A stretch of 64,000 nucleotides of DNA from positions 24,019,434 to 24,083,433 of the forward strand of contig OY987227.1 in NCBI GenBank assembly GCA_963920705.1. Reading direction: 5' to 3'. The position numbers were made by a program, and so were the translations under genes. The stretch comes from Odiellus spinosus (taxonomy: Eukaryota; Arthropoda; Arachnida; Opiliones; Phalangiidae). The stretch's first letter is position 1; every line of letters starts with the position of its first letter. A model generated the notes under the pieces. That model made no database searches, was not told the origin of the DNA, and saw nothing but the letters and a program-made list of their open reading frames with translations. Shown here piece after piece: positions 1 through 12,416 of this stretch.

Positions 1-939
1 GTTTTCGAACAGTGAGTGCTAAAAGGACCAATATTTTGGAACATTATCCTTTAGGTTCCTTCCAAGTTTGATAAAAAAAGAGTTAGGGGGGGCCAAAAAC
101 CCGCCTAGCGTGAAATGTTTTTGTTCTTCCTTTTTTTCTCCTCCAGTTTGCTCTTAGACTTATTTCTCTTCTTATACTCGTCAAATATAAATGCAAAAAA
201 AAGGGGAGGGGGGGATAGGATCTTGGCACTGCGGAATGATTTTTTTTCTTTACTCTCTTCTCCTCGCTGGACGCTTAAAAAAATGGAACGTATATAGAAA
301 TGGGTATACGAGGGAGCGGGGAAGCTGAGGAGCTATTGCTAGAGCGTTCGTGGATCATGATACGCCATATTTTTGCATGAGCGATTTTGGCTAAGCTCGA
401 TGCTCAATATTCAGCTGGCTGTTGGAGACCCGGAGGGAATATCGATCAGGTAGTTTATACGAGCAGTGGCCCACCTCCCCTCGCTTCTTTTTTTGACCCC
501 CTATATATATATATATAAAACTAATACGGAATAAGGTAGATCTCGTACCCGTTTATAACCGAGAGAAAAAAAAAATGGAAAATTTATTTTTTCCGACTGC
601 GTACTAAGCGAAAAATAGGAGGAAATCTCGGCTTTACTCTCTCTCGCTCTTGGAAAAACTTTTTTCCCTTCGAAACTTTGCGTTACGGTAAGGAAAGAGT
701 CGAGATTTCATTTCTTTTCAACAATCCTGTATGTTTTTTTTTCTCCCTATACTCTATATTAGTTTATCTAAATCATAAACGGGTTAGAAATATTTACGTT
801 AGTTTTTATTGAAAAATTAAATTTCGTTCTCTCGTTAGTATATATGGTATACGCATGCGCGTCCATAATCAATATTTGTATAGCTTAATCATGTTGTTGC
901 GATTGAAATAACTCATATTTCATAACGGATAAATACTAT
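1..939. other. No gene seen
   Basis: T-rich and TATATA-rich sequence. The open frame of about 60 codons near 115 is low-complexity Phe/Leu from a T-run. Nothing supported. Confidence 0.6.
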
Positions 940-1258
940 CAGAAGCCGATGAAACCCTCCTTTGAAGTCTACTACTCCAATGTTCCATATAGCGCTCCTC
1001 TCTGTATGGGTAAAATTCCCAATTTTACGAGTTAGAAGGGGTCTACGGAAAATTGGAAATTCTCTCTCTCCACAAACGACGACGTTTTTTGGATGAACTC
1101 CAAGGCTGCTAGAGATATTCGCTCGACGAGCTCCCGCTCCGAAAACATCTACCGTTAAGAGGCGTACGAATCGCGCCTTTTGAGAATAACCCATACAGAG
1201 AGGGGTAGACAAGACCCGGGAGTAATAGACTTCAAAGGAGGGTTTCACCGGCTTCTTG
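940..1258 (+). mobile_element. MITE family A, copy A1
   Basis: Ends match the family A inverted repeat (CAGAAGCCGATGAAACCCTC at left, its mirror at right). The right tip reads GGCTTCTTG instead of GGCTTCTG, and no target duplication remains. An internal stretch of about 20 bp present in other copies is missing beside the GTCTACGG motif. It has no coding capacity; small open frames here are chance readings of the repeat. Confidence 0.88.
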
Positions 1259-2991
1259 AATAAAGTTTCAGATCATTACTTTTAACAATCACTTGGGAAA
1301 CTATTAAGCAGATCTGGTTCACTCTCGAGTCTCGTAAAGACAGAAGATAAAAATATGGGAGAAATTTTATCATTGTCTGCGTGGGAATATGTGGATATTT
1401 CGAAAATTCATTTTTTCCTCTTGTTTACCAATAACGAGAGTTGGCTACACCACAATCCCAACCCCACAAAATATACCCCAAAACAGTCTTATCAAGAGTA
1501 TGACGTATAACTCAAGCGCTTCAAATATGACGCGAGTAAGCCACTACACAGTCGCGATCGATGAACTTGTTATATATAATTCACGTCGTTCTGAAATTCG
1601 GACTGATATTTTCTCTTTCATTTTATAATTAATGCAATAGCGCGCGCTCGAATTATAAATCACCGTCGTGGACGGGGGAGGTTGAAGGGTTATAGAAGCG
1701 ATGGATGGAGGATCCGGGGGGTCAAGAGGGTATCGCGCCCGACGCGGCGGCAGAGGGATTAGATTGGATAAATTTCGGGAGAACGGTGATCCCTGGCGTA
1801 TTAGGCCGCGAACCCATTTGCTCATTATTCGAGCTAAACCGCAAATATCGAGACAATCTAGAAAGGCGAAATTTGACGAAGATACGAGCGAAGCGCAACT
1901 CGCGCAATAATTAGTACGGTAACAAACGCGCGTGGGGGAATCGGCTTAAAGCTCGGTCGCATCCAAATTTATTATCTTGACTCGTTATAGTAATACTATA
2001 TCAGCTTTCGCGGGCGAAACGGATATCTTTCCACGGTTAACCGACATCTATTAAAATTTTAAATGAAACTAGATACGTAAGGCGAATACTTGATACGAGA
2101 GAGATAGATTATAAAGCGCGCGAGAAAGGGAAAGAGCTTCAATCACGCACCTTCTCTAGCTATCTATAGACGTTATATAGGTTTCTCATCTCATCTCGGT
2201 GGCTGGTCTTTTAGCGCACCATCGTTTCGATTTAACGATGACAATAAGATTCGGGAGAGAGGAGCTATTTGCCTATATAGTTAGAATATATAGCGTCGTT
2301 CAACTCGTTACTCTGATTAAGGGGGCAAAATTTAAACTACCAGGATTAAGGTTGCCTTCACAGGACAGGAGGTTTAACTATTAAATTCAACGCAAAGACG
2401 TCCCTGACGTTTTCTTCAGGGACGCTAAAATTTTTGTTAAAAATGAACCCTAATATTAATTAAAAATATCGAAAATTCTAAGATCAAAAAATACCCCTGG
2501 ATTCTCTAATTCAAGGTCGTACTAATGTAGACCTCTAAGAATTTCTCCACAACTGCTCATGTGACCCTTAGTCCATCCCTTCCAATTTACACGCGGCTTG
2601 TTTATTTGTTGTTAAGTTCTATTATTTTATGATAAATGCATTCCTCTTCTCAAGCTCGTGAAGGCATCTTTACTCTTATGGGAAAGATACGCGTAGTAGC
2701 GACAGAAGACTGCGAAGCAACACGACTAGACTTCAGGGAGAGAGATGCAGCAGCAGCTGGCATCAGTTTGAAAACGGCCGGGCAGGCTCCTAGTTAGTAC
2801 CTTACATTATTTTAATAAATGGCCACGCGGTAGAGAGAAATGGCGTCGTATACATAAAATTAATAGGTAAAGTCGCGCACCTGATACGCTAGACCGGGTT
2901 TATATGAGACGCGTACCCTTCCCCCTTACATCGTAAGAGCAAAATTCATTTTGCCAAAAGGAAAGGGAATCTATACTAGGCTAAATCAGGA
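1259..2991. other. No gene seen
   Basis: Around 1680-1910 GC is raised and frames are open on both strands at once. None has a recognisable domain or splice context. The short hairpin at 2398 is the only other structure. Confidence 0.55.
2398..2426. other. Short hairpin
   Basis: GTCCCTGA and TCAGGGAC form a stem of 8 or more base pairs around an 8-base loop. No gene lies next to it; the role is unknown. Confidence 0.4.
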
Positions 2992-3085
2992 GAAGTTGGA
3001 GTAAAGGGGGAACTTGCGGCGAATTGATACGCAATGTCAAAACCTTATAGAAAATAAAATAGTCGGTACCAACTCTCCATGAACG
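2992..3085 (+). repeat. Dispersed repeat Q, copy Q1
   Basis: AGTTGGAGTAAAGGGGGAA, GGCGAATTGATACGCAATG, ACCTTATAG and AACTCTCC recur in the same order at about 35.75, 36.03 and, in part, 6.96 kb. Confidence 0.5.
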
Positions 3086-3725
3086 CGAGTCTAGAGTTCT
3101 ATATATAGAGTCGTATAGTATCTATCTATCCCTCTTCGTATCTGCTTCTACAAAAGGCACTGTCTTACCGAGTTGGCTTATACTAATTTCCTTTAGACCC
3201 GGGGGTCGGACAGAAGGGTGAAGGGAAGAAGGCGGTCCGTACCTATTTATACTTAATGATTCGAGCGAGTTCCTTACAACGTATATATCACTAGGGCCGT
3301 CTACACCGTCATTAATATTTTACTTTAGGTATATGTAAGCCCTCGATAGCTCTTAACTACTAGCCAATGACTAGCCCAGGCTATTACACTAAGCCGCGCA
3401 CCGTCATCAAAGAGGGTTTGTACATGAAAACGAGCCATTTAACGTCGTATATATTAAACCGATGAAATATTTATAGCTTTAACCTATATATCGCGTCTTC
3501 CACACTCTCTAATCATTATATTATACCAATGATATATTAATTACTTCGTATGAAGTAAATTTAATGTGTATTTAAAATCAAAGCGTCGCAAACTCGAGAA
3601 AATTCAGACATTTTCTGTATGTATAATTAACATTGAAATTGCATTTATTTTCTCCCCAAATAATTCTGATATATCCTAAAATAACTTCCACAAATATATA
3701 GAACCGGGTTTAAAATCTAATTTAA

Positions 3726-4209
3726 AGGGAGAATGGAAGGCCGAAACAACCTATTTTTAATCGATTAAGAATGCTAAAATAATGAGAAAAACAATTATAT
3801 AACTCACCAAAAATATTTCGTTATTTTGTAATCAATTTCCAAAGTTCCGATGCTAAGCCTAGGCTGCCTAGCTCGGTGAACTAGGCTAGCACGACCCGTA
3901 TTTTTTTTTAATATTCGCGGCTGTTGTTGTCGCCAATCACGAGCGAGTACGCGTATTTTAATAATAAGCGTACTCGCTCGTGATTGGCGACTAGATCAGA
4001 CGGGAATATTAAAAAAAAAAAAAATACGGCTCGTGCTCGTCTAGTTCGCCGAGCTAGGCAGCCAAGGCTTAGCATCCGCAAGTTTCGGAACTTTGGAAAT
4101 TGATTATAAAATAACGAAATATTTTTGGTGAGTTATATTATTGTTTTTCTCATTATTTTAGCATTCTTAATCGATTAAAAATAGGTTGTTTTGGCCTTTC
4201 ATTCTCCCT
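3726..4209. mobile_element. TTAA foldback element E1
   Basis: A long foldback of 484 bp whose two halves are inverted copies almost to the centre. Ends are AGGGAGAATG...CATTCTCCCT inside TTAA on both sides (3722-3725, 4210-4213). The core holds GCGTACTCGCTCGTGATTGG in inverted orientation. TTAA targets are typical of piggyBac and Kolobok transposons. There is no coding capacity. Confidence 0.92.
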
Positions 4210-4333
4210 TTAATCTCTTCCACCGTCTTCCATAATTAGCTGTGATAACGTGATATCGATGATAATCTCTTTCAGAAATATCTAAAAACCTGTCGTACAA
4301 AAATTCCAATAAAAGTTAAATGGATAGAGATTA

Positions 4334-4532
4334 TCCGAAGATAAACGTTCGAAGCTTAACCTAACAATTTACTCCCATAAAAACGTATAACAGCAGGGGT
4401 TAAGTAAATTCACATTCTTTGAATTCGTGTAAAATAAAAATATACTTCAAATTTAATTACAATTCGATAAAAATGAAATTTTTAGTTTTAAATTTTTTTT
4501 ATTTTTGAAGATATATTTTTATCTTCGGATAA
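4334..4532. mobile_element. MITE family M, copy M1
   Basis: Inverted ends TTATCCGAAGATAAA around an AT-rich interior with GAATTCGTGTAAAATAAA. Related to M2 over most of its length. Confidence 0.65.
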
Positions 4533-4950
4533 GTTAACTGGATTCATAAATTGTATATTTTAACGAATTTAAATTAATAGTTAAATAAATAAAAGCACTA
4601 TACAGGGAAGCGCTAATTTCAAACGTGCTTATTTGAATACCGTTTTAACGTAATTAAAAAAGTGGCAAATTAAATGTTGCTATTTATGTATTCTATTTAT
4701 GTATTTTTTTTTAATAGGCGTCGTACATAGCGCGACACAGAATGATGATCCTTATGCAGATATGACCAACAAATGATCTCAATTATAATTCCAGGTCGCA
4801 GTTCCTCCCTTTTAGCTCTTATTTTCATTAGTTAAAGTGAGGTTGTCACCATTTATTTTTTTCGAATGTCTAAGGATTGTATTTTTAGTTTTATCATACT
4901 ATTAAAACTCCACATACAAAATTTTCACCTCTGGATTGACGCCTTCTTAA

Positions 4951-5325
4951 AGGAATGCAACCTAACAACAAGTTTATCGATTCCTTATCGTTTAAATAGG
5001 CCTAATCCACTAATAAAAAGGTTACAAAACAAATAGAAACAAATTTAAAACTTACCCGGAAAATAGGCTTAGCGGGATTCACGGAGATCCTGAATTGCCT
5101 CCGTGTAAGGTCTAGCGACCAATGAACAAAGGTCCGTCGCTAGACCTTATACGCGAGGAAATCAGCTGATCTCCATGAATCCAGCTAAGCCTATTCTCCA
5201 GGTAAGTTTTAAAATTTATTTCTAGTTTAATATTTGTTTGCAATTTTTTTAACTGGTAGATTAAGCCTATTTAAACAATAATTAATCGATAAAAAAAAAA
5301 TCACTTGTTAGGCTGCATTCTCCCT
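4951..5325. mobile_element. TTAA foldback element F1
   Basis: Family F foldback: arms with CAACCTAACAACAAG, TTTAAATAGGCCTAATCCAC and GAAAATAGGCTTAGC, and a core with AAGGTCTAGCGACCAAT in both orientations. TTAA on both sides (4947-4950, 5326-5329). The left tip has lost a few bases (AGGAATGC for AGGGAGAATGC) and the core is shorter than in F6 and F8. Confidence 0.9.
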
Positions 5326-5446
5326 TTAAGAAACTTCAAAATGTCCAAAATATATAGTTAATGTTTTTCCAATATATGAATATTATCGTATCAATAATCG
5401 TATATATTTTTTGGCCGTAATAATTTTGAGGTCTCCCTTAAAAATA

Positions 5447-5513
5447 AGATTATGAATATGGCTTTTTAATAACACTAAAAATGAATTACACAGGCTTTCG
5501 AACAAGTACTTTA
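5447..5513 (+). repeat. Dispersed repeat O, copy O1
   Basis: Shares ATTATGAATATGGC, TTTTAATA, AAACTAAAAAT-like and ATAGGCATTCG-like words with sequences at 23.35 and 34.4 kb. Short and diverged. Confidence 0.5.
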
Positions 5514-6234
5514 AAACTATTTTGTTTCTAATCAAAAACTAAGTCGCGAAAAAAATTAGCTTATCGGTCTACGCTCTGATACAGGGGAGGTCACGCTCGC
5601 GTTGAATTTCATTTCCGCGTCGCCTGTGGGCTTAAGCTTCGTCGAGTCGAGAAAGATAAAGAAAGAAAGAAGGGAAAAATTGAAATCGCGTCTCTCTCTC
5701 TTCAGCTCGACGCGCAATATCGTAATGGATATTATTCTGGAAAAACTCCACCCCGAAAAAAAAAAAAAAGGAAAAACGATGAAAAGAATTTATATTTGAA
5801 GAATATTCGCGCCCCTATAAGGATTTATACAATAACGGGCTAACCTTTTCCAAAGACATCACGAATCTCTGCTCTTAAGCGAAAGAAAGAGAGAGAAATT
5901 TTTGATATTTTGTTTTTCCTCTTGGTGACAAATTTTATTTTTCAAATTGAGTTAAAGGGTTGATAAATGAAAACACTCTCCGTAATTCGCGCCTGGGATA
6001 AAAATAAACTTTGTAATGACCTAGTTCACGTTTTCAAAAATAGAAAAGTCCGGGGTCTTTTGCAAAATTTAATAATTTTTAAAATGATTGAGAAATCTTA
6101 TAAGTTGAAAAATACGAATGGATAGATGGATTTAACAGTTCAACTAATTTAATCATCTAAATTAACTTTGCGTAATTGTAAAGCTTCCTTAAAATACCAT
6201 TTTTTTTAACATGCTAATTTAGAATAGGTTCTGA

Positions 6235-6571
6235 CAGAAGCCGATGAAACCCTCCTTTGAAGTCTATTACTCCCGGGTCTTGTTTACCCCTCTCTGTATG
6301 GGTTAGTTTCAAAAAGCGCGATTCGTACGCCTCCTAACGGTAGATATTTTCGGAGCGGGAGTTCGTCGAGCGAATATCTCTAGCAGCCTTGGATTTCGTC
6401 AAAAAAACGTCGTCGTTTGTGGAGAGAGAGAATTTCCAATTTTCCGTAGACAGGAGGTATGAAATAGGACCCCTCCGATCTCGTAAAATTGGTAATTTTA
6501 CCCATACAGAGAGGAGGGCTATATCGAACATTAGAGTAGTAGACTTCAAAGGAGAGTTTCATCTACTTCTG
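6235..6571 (-). mobile_element. MITE family A, copy A2
   Basis: Full-length, 337 bp, inverted relative to A1. Perfect 7-bp target duplication GTTCTGA (6228-6234 and 6572-6578). The right tip reads CTACTTCTG in place of CGGCTTCTG. Confidence 0.92.
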
Positions 6572-6639
6572 GTTCTGAAAATATAATCAAAAACCTTTTT
6601 TCAGTTGCTTTTGCATAGCGTCCGTCTCTAAGGGTTTAT

Positions 6640-6710
6640 AATCGTATTCTGGCGCGTAATAAAGTGTCTTTCGCGCGGTCTTTTTTGTAAAAGTACTTAA
6701 TATAGAAAGC
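6640..6710 (+). repeat. Dispersed repeat R, copy R1
   Basis: TTCTGGCGCG, CTTTCGCGCGG and AAAGTACTTAATAT recur in order at 34.08 and 57.6 kb, and inverted at 41.9 kb. Low similarity; origin unknown. Confidence 0.4.
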
Positions 6711-6958
6711 ATTACCTTTGGAACGAAAATTGGACAAAGCTATGATGTCATCAAAATGGGTAAAATTTTGAAAATAAATGCTGGTTTTTGGATAATTATT
6801 AATTTTACTTAATCCTCAAAGTGTCTATTTCATCTAAAATTAAAAATTTAAAGCCCGAAAAGTTGAAATTTAAAATTTTCTATGAAACAATGTGTGTCTG
6901 CCTGTCGTTCCGACACTAACGCTTAACTTCAAACGCGACGTTAGCACACTGAAAAAAG

Positions 6959-7020
6959 CATAGCGAATTGATACACAATGTTAAACTTAATTGGGAAAAA
7001 GAAACTCCCCTTAAATAAGC
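6959..7020 (+). repeat. Dispersed repeat Q, partial copy Q2
   Basis: GCGAATTGATACACAATGTT and AACTCCCCTT follow the Q order; the left part is missing. Confidence 0.4.
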
Positions 7021-9175
7021 GCGAGTTTTTATTACAAAAGCGTGGCTTTAATTTAACTTGGAAGTTTTCAATTAAACTGTAAACGCGCGGCTTTTAAATT
7101 AATATCGAAGCGTGTGATTTTGAATTTCATTTATTTTTTAGGCCCGATTTAGGCTTAGCTATTTAAGGCAGACTATAATGTTTTAAAAAGCGTATAAGAT
7201 AAATTTAGATTTGTAAATCATCTATACGTGTAGGGCAAACACCGACGTTTCGAACAGATGTGGTCGCTACAAGGGTGATTTTTGAGATGTAATATCTGTA
7301 GTAAAATTTATTAAATTGATTTAATCAAAATAAAATTTGATTAAGATAAAAACATCCACACACCAAGAAGTACAAAATTAATTAAAATTTCAAGCGTTTT
7401 CAATATTATTTGCGCGTCAGGGGGTTTCAGTGCTTCACTATTGTTTAATTAATTCTAAGGGATTTGGGAGGGAAAAAATAAGTGAGTAAGAAAAGAATAA
7501 AAGCCACGTCAACGAAATATGCGAAGTTCGTTTTTCTACAAACCGAGAAATCCAATTCTGTTCGTATATAGCTTTCTTTTATTCGCGCCGCCAACGGGGT
7601 CTCTCTCGTGCGCGCAACATAAAAAAAAAAGCAATTACTTATTTGGGAGAAAAACATCTTTCGAAATTTTTCAAATTGGAATTTCTCTCTTTCGTTTTTT
7701 TTTTTTCCATGACGTTCTCATATTTCCCAGAGCAAAACCCTTCGGAAAAAACTAAAGAAAGTCTAACGAACGAACGCGGGAATAAAGTAACAAAATATTT
7801 CGCGAAAGAATAAAAAAAAAGTGCTGAGGAATATTTAGGTGGAAGACGTGTGTTTTAACCAACGAGGCTTCGAAAGAGAATTGTAGTATACTCCCTGATA
7901 AAGATATATTTCAGTTACTGAGTAGATGGAAACTTCTTTCGATTTCGAAAAGAGTTCTAGTAAAAGAGTCACGTGCATAATATAATGACACACCCTGGCT
8001 ATCTGATGAATATTTCAAATATATATATATATACCCAACAGAGTCTTTCTACTTTTTTTTTATTTTTTTTTTTGTGGGTTTGGGATGAGACACACACACG
8101 CGGCGTACTATTTTGGGGAGTTTGGCGCACTTTTTTTTTTTTTTTTCCTCCTTCCGTTCTTTTCTTCACCTTGGAAAACTTTTAGAGAGACTGAAGAAGA
8201 GAGGGGGAAAAGGTATATAGAAATGGATCTAAAGGAGCTAGGGAAAGGTCCCGAGAGAGGTGTAAATTGCGGGGATCGTCGAAACTTGACGACCCTATTT
8301 CGAAACGTCCAAGTCTTAGAAGAAGCTTTCTAGCTCAGAGAGAGAGAGTGAGAGGGTATATAAAGACTTGTAGAATATACAACCCACGCCAGTGGTAAGG
8401 TAGAAATGGTGAGAGGGTATGAGAAAAAAAAAAAGAACACAGGGATGAAGTTAGCCTCGGATCACACGTCTCTATATTCTCCCAAGAAAAGGAGCTTTCA
8501 ACGAAGTAGTGTCCTAAAGGAAAAAAGCTTCTCTAGAAGCGTATAGGCGTTGGTAAGACGTTAAAGCCGCCGCCTTTCTCTCTCTCTTTTCCCCTTTGAA
8601 ATCGTTCCTAGAAGTGCAGAGGGGGGGAGGGGGGCTTCGTAGAAGGGAAAAGCTTCTGGGGTTGGGAATAATAGGAAAAGGATCGATAAAATGCTTTTAG
8701 CGTCGACAACCTTTCCAGGACCTAAAAGGATCTTCTCCCTAGCGCAGTTTCGCCTTAAAATCTTTTCCAGTCAACTCTGAGCGTAGTATCTTTCTTCTTT
8801 TAGCTTGATGGAGCTAGCAATATCGAGGAGTCTAGCAACACGCACCGACCAACCTCTTTTTTCGCTACTTTTTTTTTATACTTCAGTGACAGTTTCCATA
8901 TAGTTTCAAACCTAAAATAGTCCTACTTTACTACTTTACTCCGTAAAAAAATAAAAAATAAAAATAAATAAAAAATTGGAATTGACTATGCACCCGAGAA
9001 AGTAGAACGACTAATGTTTCTTCTTTTGGAAATTCATTGAAAATATTACTGCGAAACACGTGACGGATTTTAGGAAACTAGACACGGGACAAGTTTATTT
9101 TATCAAAGCTTCGACATCTAAAACTAAATTTTATAACCGACCACTAATTGATTTCGATTTTCTCTGATTTGTTGA
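7021..9175. other. No gene seen
   Basis: Poly(T) tracts near 8050 and 8135, and purine-rich patches near 8340 and 8620. No coding or repeat signal I can support. Confidence 0.55.
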
Positions 9176-9182
9176 GTAATAT

Positions 9183-9498
9183 CAAGAATCCATTCAGGTT
9201 CCATAAGAATATGGGACGGCCGCGATTCAATAACCATCCTCCCAAACTTTGTAGCAAAAGTTCGTCCGCTTCGAATCGATTTTTCAAGTAAATCGCTCCC
9301 GATATCTATTATTAACCCGCGCCACTAACGACCTTGACATACTATTTTGGGTAATAAAAATGGAGCCGACCGAAAAAAGATCTAAGCGTACAAATGTTGC
9401 GAAAATAGCGGACGAACTTTTGTTACAAAGTTTGGGAGGATGGTACCAGAGGCTAAAGCTATGCTCCCATATTCTTATGGAACCTGAATGGATTCTTG
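9183..9498 (+). mobile_element. MITE family D, copy D1, with short open frame
   Basis: 316 bp. Inverted ends start CAAGAATCCATTCAGGTTCC. The flanks GTAATAT and ATAATAT agree in 6 of 7 bases. On the plus strand an ATG at 9360 opens a frame (MEPTEKRSKRTNVAKIADEL...) that runs through the right inverted repeat and stops in the flank at 9537-9539, 59 residues in all. I do not recognise this peptide. Confidence 0.9.
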
Positions 9499-9589
9499 AT
9501 AATATGTTATGTAGAAACTCACCTAAACATAATATGTGACGTTTTAACCCTATCGGTCGAACTATAGTTTTCAGTACGGGATTAGGAGG

Positions 9590-10005
9590 TTTTGAGATTT
9601 CCAAATTATTTTACGGAGAGATTTTTAGAAATTTAGAGATTTTGGGGATTTCAAAGTTAATTTCACATATTTAATATTTTAATATTAATTTCAGAGATTT
9701 TGGAGTTTCTTTTTTAATTTACTATAGAGATTTTAAGATTTCAATAAAAAATTTCAATAGAGATTTAATGATTTTAATAATAATTTCCCTTAGAGATTTA
9801 ACGATTTCAATAATAATTTCCCTTAGAGATTTTATGATTTTAATAATAATTTCCCTTAGAGATTTCATGATTTCAATAATAATTTCCCTTAGAGATTTTA
9901 TGATTTTAATGATAATTTCCCTTAGAGATTTTACGATTTAATTAATAATTTCCCTTAGAGATTTTATGATTTCAATAATAATTTCCCTTAGAGATTTTGG
10001 AGTTA
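9590..10005. repeat. AT-rich tandem repeat, 33-bp period
   Basis: Seven regular units starting ATTTCCCTTAGAGATTTTAT lie at 9783, 9816, 9849, 9882, 9915, 9948 and 9981, spacing exactly 33 bp. Degenerate GAGATTT words extend left to about 9590. Unrelated in sequence to the 33-bp minisatellite 0.9 kb further right. Confidence 0.85.
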
Positions 10006-10833
10006 AAATCTATATTTTAGTATTTTCCATATACAGTATATTCTAATTCCTAAGCTTTCGGTAAAAAGTGTATGTAATTTCGTTAAGTGTCGGACCTTTC
10101 GTTTTTGTGTATAATAAATTAATCTGCGCAGTCAAATTGGTTTATACACTTATATTAACTTCAACTACCCAATGAGAAATGATTTGTCGTATGATCGTAC
10201 GATCATACAGGGGTATATAGGAATGTCAGTCATTATGATTGAACCACATCTATGAACTGTTTGATACGTGTTTACGAAAGGCGCGAAACAGTGTTAAGGG
10301 TCTGTCGGCCTCGAAATAAGCTTTTGTTTGAAGAGCGAAGCCTGGATACTGAACGCACGACCTCGCACTCGCCAATTCTTTTTATTTTTGTTTAAAGCAA
10401 TTTCTCGGACGAGTTAACTCGAGACGTTGAACGTGTGTTTGGCGGTTTCAATTCGATAAATTCCCCAAAGTAGCTCTCTCTAGCTTCTTCTAGGCTTACC
10501 AACAGCGTTACTCGGCAAACCTATTAAAGTTTCGCGCAAAACCCAAATTGAATTCGAGACTTTTTCCAAAAAAATAAATAAAAACCTTTTCAAAGCCAGG
10601 ATTGGATATATATATAGAAGTGAAAAATACGTATGAACTCATTCGTCTTAATCAAATAGCGAAGAAAATAAACCCAAAAATCCGCTCACTTTAAGATTGG
10701 AAACCGACTAAGAATATAATTCCAGTTAAAATATTTTCGTTTACGCGGAAAGGACTTTGCATAGAAACCACAGACTACGCTTTTATCTATAGGGTTTAGC
10801 AGTGTTTATTTAGATTGTACCATTGGCTGAACT

Positions 10834-11629
10834 CAACTGGACGAGAAAACTTATTACAAACAAGTGGACGAGAAGTACAACTTATTACAACCGCAAGTGG
10901 ACGAGAAGTACAACTTATTACAACCGCAAGTGGACGAGAAGTACAACTTATTACAACCGCAAGTGGACGAGAAGTACAACTTATTACAACCGCAAGTGGA
11001 CGAGAAGTACAACTTATTACAACCGCAAGTGGACGAGAAGTGCAACTTATTACAACCGCAAGTGGACGAGAAGTACAACTTATTACAACCGCAAGTGGAC
11101 GAGAAGTACAACTTATTACAACCACAAGTGGACGACAAGAACAACTTATTACAACCACAAGTGGACGAGAAGTGCAACTTATTACAACCGCAAGTGGACG
11201 AGAAGTGCAACTTATTACAACCACAAGTGGACGAGAAGTGCAACTTATTACAACCGCAAGTGGACGAGAAGTACAACTTATTACAACCGCAAGTGGACGA
11301 GTACAACTTATTACAACCGCAAGTGGACGAGTACAACTTATTACAACCGCAAGTGGACGAGAAGTGCAACTTATTACAACCGCAAGTGGACGAGAAGTGC
11401 AACTTATTACAACCGCAAGTGGACGAGAAGTACAACTTATTACAACCGCAAGTGGACGAGAAGTACAACTTATTACAACCGCAAGTGGACGAGAAGTACA
11501 ACTTATTACAACCGCAAGTGGACGAGAAGTACAACTTATTACAACCGCAAGTGGACGAGAAGTACAACTTATTACAACCGCAAGTGGACGAGAAGTACAA
11601 CTTATTACAACCGCAAGTGGACGAGAAGT
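10834..11629. repeat. 33-bp minisatellite
   Basis: About 23 full units of CAAGTGGACGAGAAGTACAA + CTTATTACAACCG, plus a degenerate first and a partial last unit. Two adjacent units are 30 bp, both lacking AAG. Units vary at few sites (TAC/TGC, CCG/CCA). Since 33 is a multiple of 3 and the unit lacks stops in most frames, long frames open on both strands; one plus-strand reading repeats VDEKYNLLQPQ. I see no start context, splice signal or flanking coding sequence, so I treat it as non-coding. Confidence 0.92.
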
Positions 11630-12136
11630 TCTCAAAATATAGTCTACAACAAAAGGAATTCTGGATCATTTGATTAGTAAAAGGTACCTCCACATTTGAA
11701 GAACTAATGTTTATCGAGTCCCGAGCCAAGGACGCGTCACTAGCGAGGCCTGGGCAAATTAGGAGTTGGGCCGCAGGCCCCTGTTTCAGAACAACTAGTT
11801 CCCGGAATGAAATCAACTATTCTGGCCATCTCTAACATTACGAAATCAACTATTCCATCGGTAGCTCTGATCAGTAATAGTTTTATTGGCAAGTGGTGTT
11901 CATTTACTATTCAAATTACCACAATTAAAATTTTAAAATGGGTCAAACGAAAAACGTCATGTACAAAATACAATTATCAATTTGTGTTCTTCATTGATTT
12001 TTAAGGGAAGTACCTAGAGCTCGGCGTTTGGACAATTAGAAAATGTCCGTTTGTTTTATCTTTATTCATAATTTGAAATTATCCGTGAGCCTATGATAAA
12101 TGCATGTTATCGCGAATAATTTTTTTCATTCCAATA

Positions 12137-12416
12137 GTCCTGGTCGATTTCCAAAACCGGAAGTCTAGAGACCCTCGCGACAATTTTAGCGGGGAAAACT
12201 TTTTGTCACGTGATCGTCCGCCATCTTTTTGTAGCGTGAAAATAGCGACAGACTAACCAACGCCTCCTATATTTTATCATATAGGAAGCGTTGGACTAAC
12301 AACTTGAATTTGGTTTGTGGGAAATAAAATTAGAAATAGTCTGGCAGCCTGTTACTACAAAAAGATGGCGGCGCAGCTATGAGACAAGGGCCCATTTCCG
12401 GCAAATCGACCAGGAC
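12137..12416 (+). mobile_element. Mariner-like MITE family G, copy G1
   Basis: 280 bp with inverted ends GTCCTGGTCGATTT, flanked by TA on both sides as in Tc1/mariner elements. Inner blocks AAAAAGATGGCGG and CCATCTTTTTGTAG also mirror each other. The centre is a hairpin, CCAACGCCTCCTATA...TATAGGAAGCGTTGG. Confidence 0.9.

Noticed and set aside
913-1248. Open frames repeated at every family A copy (KPSFEVYYS...)
   Set aside because: They are translations of the MITE inverted repeat and interior, seen on either strand and disrupted differently in each copy.
1701-1914. Overlapping open frames on both strands in a GC-richer patch
   Set aside because: Three frames are open at once; no domain or splice context.
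10796-11816. Open frames of 270-320 codons on both strands
   Set aside because: All lie over the 33-bp minisatellite; several frames are equally open, so openness is not evidence of coding.
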